DNA of 34,554 nt from Spirochaetales bacterium (GTDB taxonomy: Bacteria > Spirochaetota > Spirochaetia > Treponematales > Treponemataceae): positions 1 to 34,554 of the forward strand of contig JAUNWH010000030.1 of NCBI GenBank assembly GCA_030540405.1, written 5' to 3'. Shown here in pieces: positions 32,095 to 34,554 of the stretch. The notes under the pieces are model-generated. The model ran no database searches, was not told the DNA's origin, and saw only the letters and a program-made list of their open reading frames with translations. Both the position numbers and the translations under genes were made by a program. The first letter of the stretch is position 1. Every line of letters begins with the position of its first letter.

Positions 32095-34335
32095 CTATCT
32101 AAGTCCTAAAGTGATGCACCATTCCAAGCTGGAATTCATGCTTCCGCCGAAAACTAAATTTCCAAGAATTGTATGAAGCACAAGATAAAGTTCTCCGCCA
32201 GCTTCAAATTTTCTGTCTGCAAAAAGTTTTCCAGATGGCGAGTTCTGATCAATGAATGGATCGTAGCCTGAACTTACCGCGGCTTTTGCTTCTGCCACAG
32301 CGAGCAATGGTGTTCCCGCGATGTTTGTTATTTTCTGCCTGAAAGAAATTCCTGCAATTGCAAAGTCGCGCCTCAATGCTCCTGCGGGGTAGCCGCTCAT
32401 TCCGTCCGCGCCGCCAAAATTGCAGTAGCCGGAATTAAGTTCGTAAGGAAATCTGTTGCTGCAGAAGACAGAAGAAATTCCAATTGAATTTTTTTCGTCC
32501 GCAAGTTCAAATCTTTTTTCCGCTGAAAATCTAAAGTCGTAAATCAGATTGTTTTGCATACCGTCTGTTTTTCTGCCGAAGTTAAAAATAGATTCCAACC
32601 TTCCGCCGTAAAGAGAAGCATAGTTGTTATGCAGTGATGTAAAAATAGCTTCGCTGTGAATAAAGCTTGTGTTATGCCATTTTTCTGTTGCGATTAATTT
32701 TTCCGCGGAATATGCAATGCCGGCTTTTGCTGTAAAATAATCTGTGTGCCTGAATCTGATTCCGCCGAAAAGCTCAATGCCTCTGTCTTCTGCAATCGTT
32801 CTGTCGTTAAAGTAAATATTTGTCGCCGGAGAGCAGCTTCCGTATTTGAGTGAATTCTTGATGTCAAGGCTTAGAATGCTGTCTTTAAAGTCTGCCAGCT
32901 TCGGGAAAAATTCAGTTTCAAAAATCATTGTGTTTCCGAATGAAAGCCTAAAGAGGGATTCAATTGGAGTGCGCAAGAAAACTCCTGCCGTAAAATTTGG
33001 ATCTACGGAAAGATATTTTTGCGGCTTGTAGCTTGCAACTGAAACAGATGAAGTTCCTGTAAAAAAAATCTGGTTCATGTTTTGGTCATAGTGGTTCGCA
33101 AGAATTTCAAGAGTTGTTGAATTGTCCTCGTTTTGCTTTAAAGAATAAGTGAGAGACGAAAGATGATAATGCTCTTTAAGCCTTGAAAGCTTTTTTTTAA
33201 GCCGCTTTTTAGTTTTGTCATCGAGAGTTTGCCCAAGAAATTTTTCAAATTCTTTTTTCGCGGGAATTGGAACTGGCTTGGAAAATGAAATGTCCTTTAC
33301 AATTATTTCGTCTATAGAAAAATCAGGCATTTTGTCGTAGTCGCTTTTACGGTTGTAGTCCAGTTTTTCGAGCGTTCTTCCGGCTGCTTCAATTTGCCTT
33401 GCAATCTGTGAAATTTTATCTTTGTTCTGCTGAACGCAAATTTCTCCCGCCCTTACAATTTGGTGCGGCTTCATAAAATCGAATGTGCTGAAATTTGAGA
33501 GATCCGGGCGCAACACAATGTCTGCATAGCTGTACTGTTCAACCGCATTGGACGAAATAATCAAGTTGAAAATTTGAACCGCCACGGAATAAAAGTCAGA
33601 AAGAGTTTCTGGTGGAGTGTCAACAATGCTTGCAACGTCCATTGAAATTACAATGTCCGCGCCCATTTCACGCGCAAGCTTAAGCGGAAGATTATTTCTA
33701 AGTCCGCCGTCCATTGAATACAAGCCTTTTTCCACTTGAGCTGGCGTAAAAACTGCCGGAATTGAAATGCTTGCCCTTACCGCGTTTACAAGAGAGCCGC
33801 TTTTAAATATTAGTTCCGCGCCGGAAACTGCGTCTGTTCCAATTGCCCTGAATGGAATTGGAAGCTTGTCAAAATCTGTTGTTGTAAGAATTTTGCTAAG
33901 GTGGTTGCTAAGCTCGCAAATAATCTGCTGGTCGCCAATTATTCCAGGAGCGGAGCCGAATTTTCCGTCTGCAATTGAAAACGAAAGCATTATGCCGTCT
34001 GTTTTTTTTGAAAATGCTTCTGGCGGAATTTTCTCCGGAGTGGAAGGGCGTTCATTTAGAATCGTCATAAAATCCATAGACAAAAGAGTTTGCCTGATTT
34101 GTTTTGGAGTGTAGCCAGCCGCATAAAGTGAGCCAATCAGCGCGCCCATGCTTGTTCCCAAAATCATATCCGGGCGGATTCCTTCGTTTTCCAAAGCTTC
34201 TATAAGCGGAATTTCCGCAAGACCTTTTGCGCCGCCGCCGCTTAGAACAAGTGCAATTTTTGGACTTTTTGCAAATGAAAAACTGAATGTAAAAACTGAA
34301 AACAAAACCGCCGAAACAACAGACTTAAAACTCAT
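32095..34335 (-). CDS. Type Vd autotransporter phospholipase (patatin domain plus barrel)
   Basis: A 746-residue exported protein built like the PlpD/FplA type Vd autotransporters. A signal peptide (1-22) is followed by a patatin lipase domain: the oxyanion loop SGGGAKG (32-38), nucleophile Ser62 in GTSMG and catalytic Asp209 in MDGG. A POTRA-like segment (about 330-415, PDFSIDEIIVKDISFSKPVP) leads into a beta-barrel (about 420-746) with alternating strands such as RLSFGNTMIFE and IRFRHTDYFTAKAG, ending SSLEWCITLGLR. It should be a surface or secreted A-type phospholipase. The last residue is Arg rather than Phe, unlike many barrels. The ATG at 34335 is 6 nt after a -10 with no ribosome site. 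Confidence 0.92.
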   Translation of the reverse strand: MSFKSVVSAVLFSVFTFSFSFAKSPKIALVLSGGGAKGLAEIPLIEALENEGIRPDMILGTSMGALIGSLYAAGYTPKQIRQTLLSMDFMTILNERPSTPEKIPPEAFSKKTDGIMLSFSIADGKFGSAPGIIGDQQIICELSNHLSKILTTTDFDKLPIPFRAIGTDAVSGAELIFKSGSLVNAVRASISIPAVFTPAQVEKGLYSMDGGLRNNLPLKLAREMGADIVISMDVASIVDTPPETLSDFYSVAVQIFNLIISSNAVEQYSYADIVLRPDLSNFSTFDFMKPHQIVRAGEICVQQNKDKISQIARQIEAAGRTLEKLDYNRKSDYDKMPDFSIDEIIVKDISFSKPVPIPAKKEFEKFLGQTLDDKTKKRLKKKLSRLKEHYHLSSLTYSLKQNEDNSTTLEILANHYDQNMNQIFFTGTSSVSVASYKPQKYLSVDPNFTAGVFLRTPIESLFRLSFGNTMIFETEFFPKLADFKDSILSLDIKNSLKYGSCSPATNIYFNDRTIAEDRGIELFGGIRFRHTDYFTAKAGIAYSAEKLIATEKWHNTSFIHSEAIFTSLHNNYASLYGGRLESIFNFGRKTDGMQNNLIYDFRFSAEKRFELADEKNSIGISSVFCSNRFPYELNSGYCNFGGADGMSGYPAGALRRDFAIAGISFRQKITNIAGTPLLAVAEAKAAVSSGYDPFIDQNSPSGKLFADRKFEAGGELYLVLHTILGNLVFGGSMNSSLEWCITLGLR

Positions 34336-34341
34336 GGCAAA

Positions 34342-34370
34342 AGAATACCATTTAGTAGAAAAAAAATCAA
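34342..34370 (-). promoter_or_regulatory. Leaderless-type promoter of the patatin gene
   Basis: On the minus strand, TTGATT (34365-34370), a 17-bp spacer and TATTCT (34342-34347) lie 6 nt before the ATG at 34335. Confidence 0.62.
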
Positions 34371-34441
34371 AAAAATGCCCTCAAATGCTGACAAACCAGC
34401 TTTTTTGAACCATAATTATAATAAACTGTTGCTTTACGGTG

Positions 34442-34554
34442 CAGATTATCCGGTCAAGCCGGATAATGACATGGGAGGAGTAAGCCGGAGTATGACAAAA
34501 ACAACTGCCATTGCCGGACTAAAAATTTTACTGCCAATACCGTGTAAAAATGAA
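34442..34554. repeat. Palindromic repeat cluster R10, cut by the window end
   Basis: A complete unit, GATTATCCGG, TCAAG, CCGGATAATGACA (to 34471), is followed by two decayed pieces (AAGCCGGAGTATGACA and CTGCCATTGCCGGAC). No gene is seen from 34371 to the end. Confidence 0.75.

Noticed and set aside
4902..34554. CRISPR array
   Set aside because: The repeats are dispersed over 30 kb, palindromic and variable, without regular spacers or cas genes.

Overview
The window looks like chromosomal DNA of a saccharolytic, anaerobic Treponema (Spirochaetota), probably a gut or rumen lineage. The reasons are moderately AT-rich DNA, many lipoproteins with loose spirochaetal lipoboxes (FTSC, LTSC, CSC, ISC), a FabV/Ter-type trans-2-enoyl reductase, glycyl-radical pyruvate formate-lyase, a threonyl-tRNA synthetase without a TGS domain, a MurA with Asp in place of the fosfomycin-target Cys, and a GH10 xylanase. 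The genus is inferred from protein resemblance, since no rRNA gene is present.

Layout. 1-1050: 3' end of pflB with a strong terminator. 1160-3260 (minus): a five-gene run of three small overlapping unknown genes (one DUF4160-like), exoA and an isochorismatase-like hydrolase. 3507-4155 (minus): two small lipoproteins. 4424-4777: a lipoprotein whose promoter carries a 10-G tract between -35 and -10, the arrangement of a phase-variable promoter. 5069-12551 (plus): pflA, a beta-barrel protein, a degenerate HD-GYP protein, pepT, murA and thrS. 12548-13819 (minus): a lipoprotein and an NlpC/P60 hydrolase. 13979-15196: fabV. 15350-18966: a GH10 xylanase, an outer-membrane barrel protein and a divergent LacI-type regulator, likely one xylan-use module. 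18920-20535 (minus): queH and a diacylglycerol kinase-like gene. 20728-26980 (plus): an orphan PTS EIIC, a DUF4015 glycosidase-like protein, mnmE, an aminotransferase-like remnant and a small membrane protein. 27079-29087 (minus): a DUF4349 lipoprotein and a PHP phosphoesterase. 29204-34335: a cNMP/TPR/cNMP/HTH protein, a flavin reductase-like protein, shikimate kinase, and a type Vd patatin autotransporter.

Three patterns cut across genes. (1) A dispersed family of palindromic, MITE/REP-like repeats (consensus end TGTCATT, hairpin, AATGACA) occupies at least ten sites at gene boundaries. (2) Seven genes have a -35/17 bp/-10 promoter whose -10 lies only 6-10 nt before the ATG with no Shine-Dalgarno, so they look leaderless. 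Other genes carry good GGAGG-like sites. (3) Two intergenic regions, 17611-17819 and 20624-20682, have nested dyads that could be operators or structured RNA. I found no tRNA, rRNA, CRISPR array, transposase or prophage gene.
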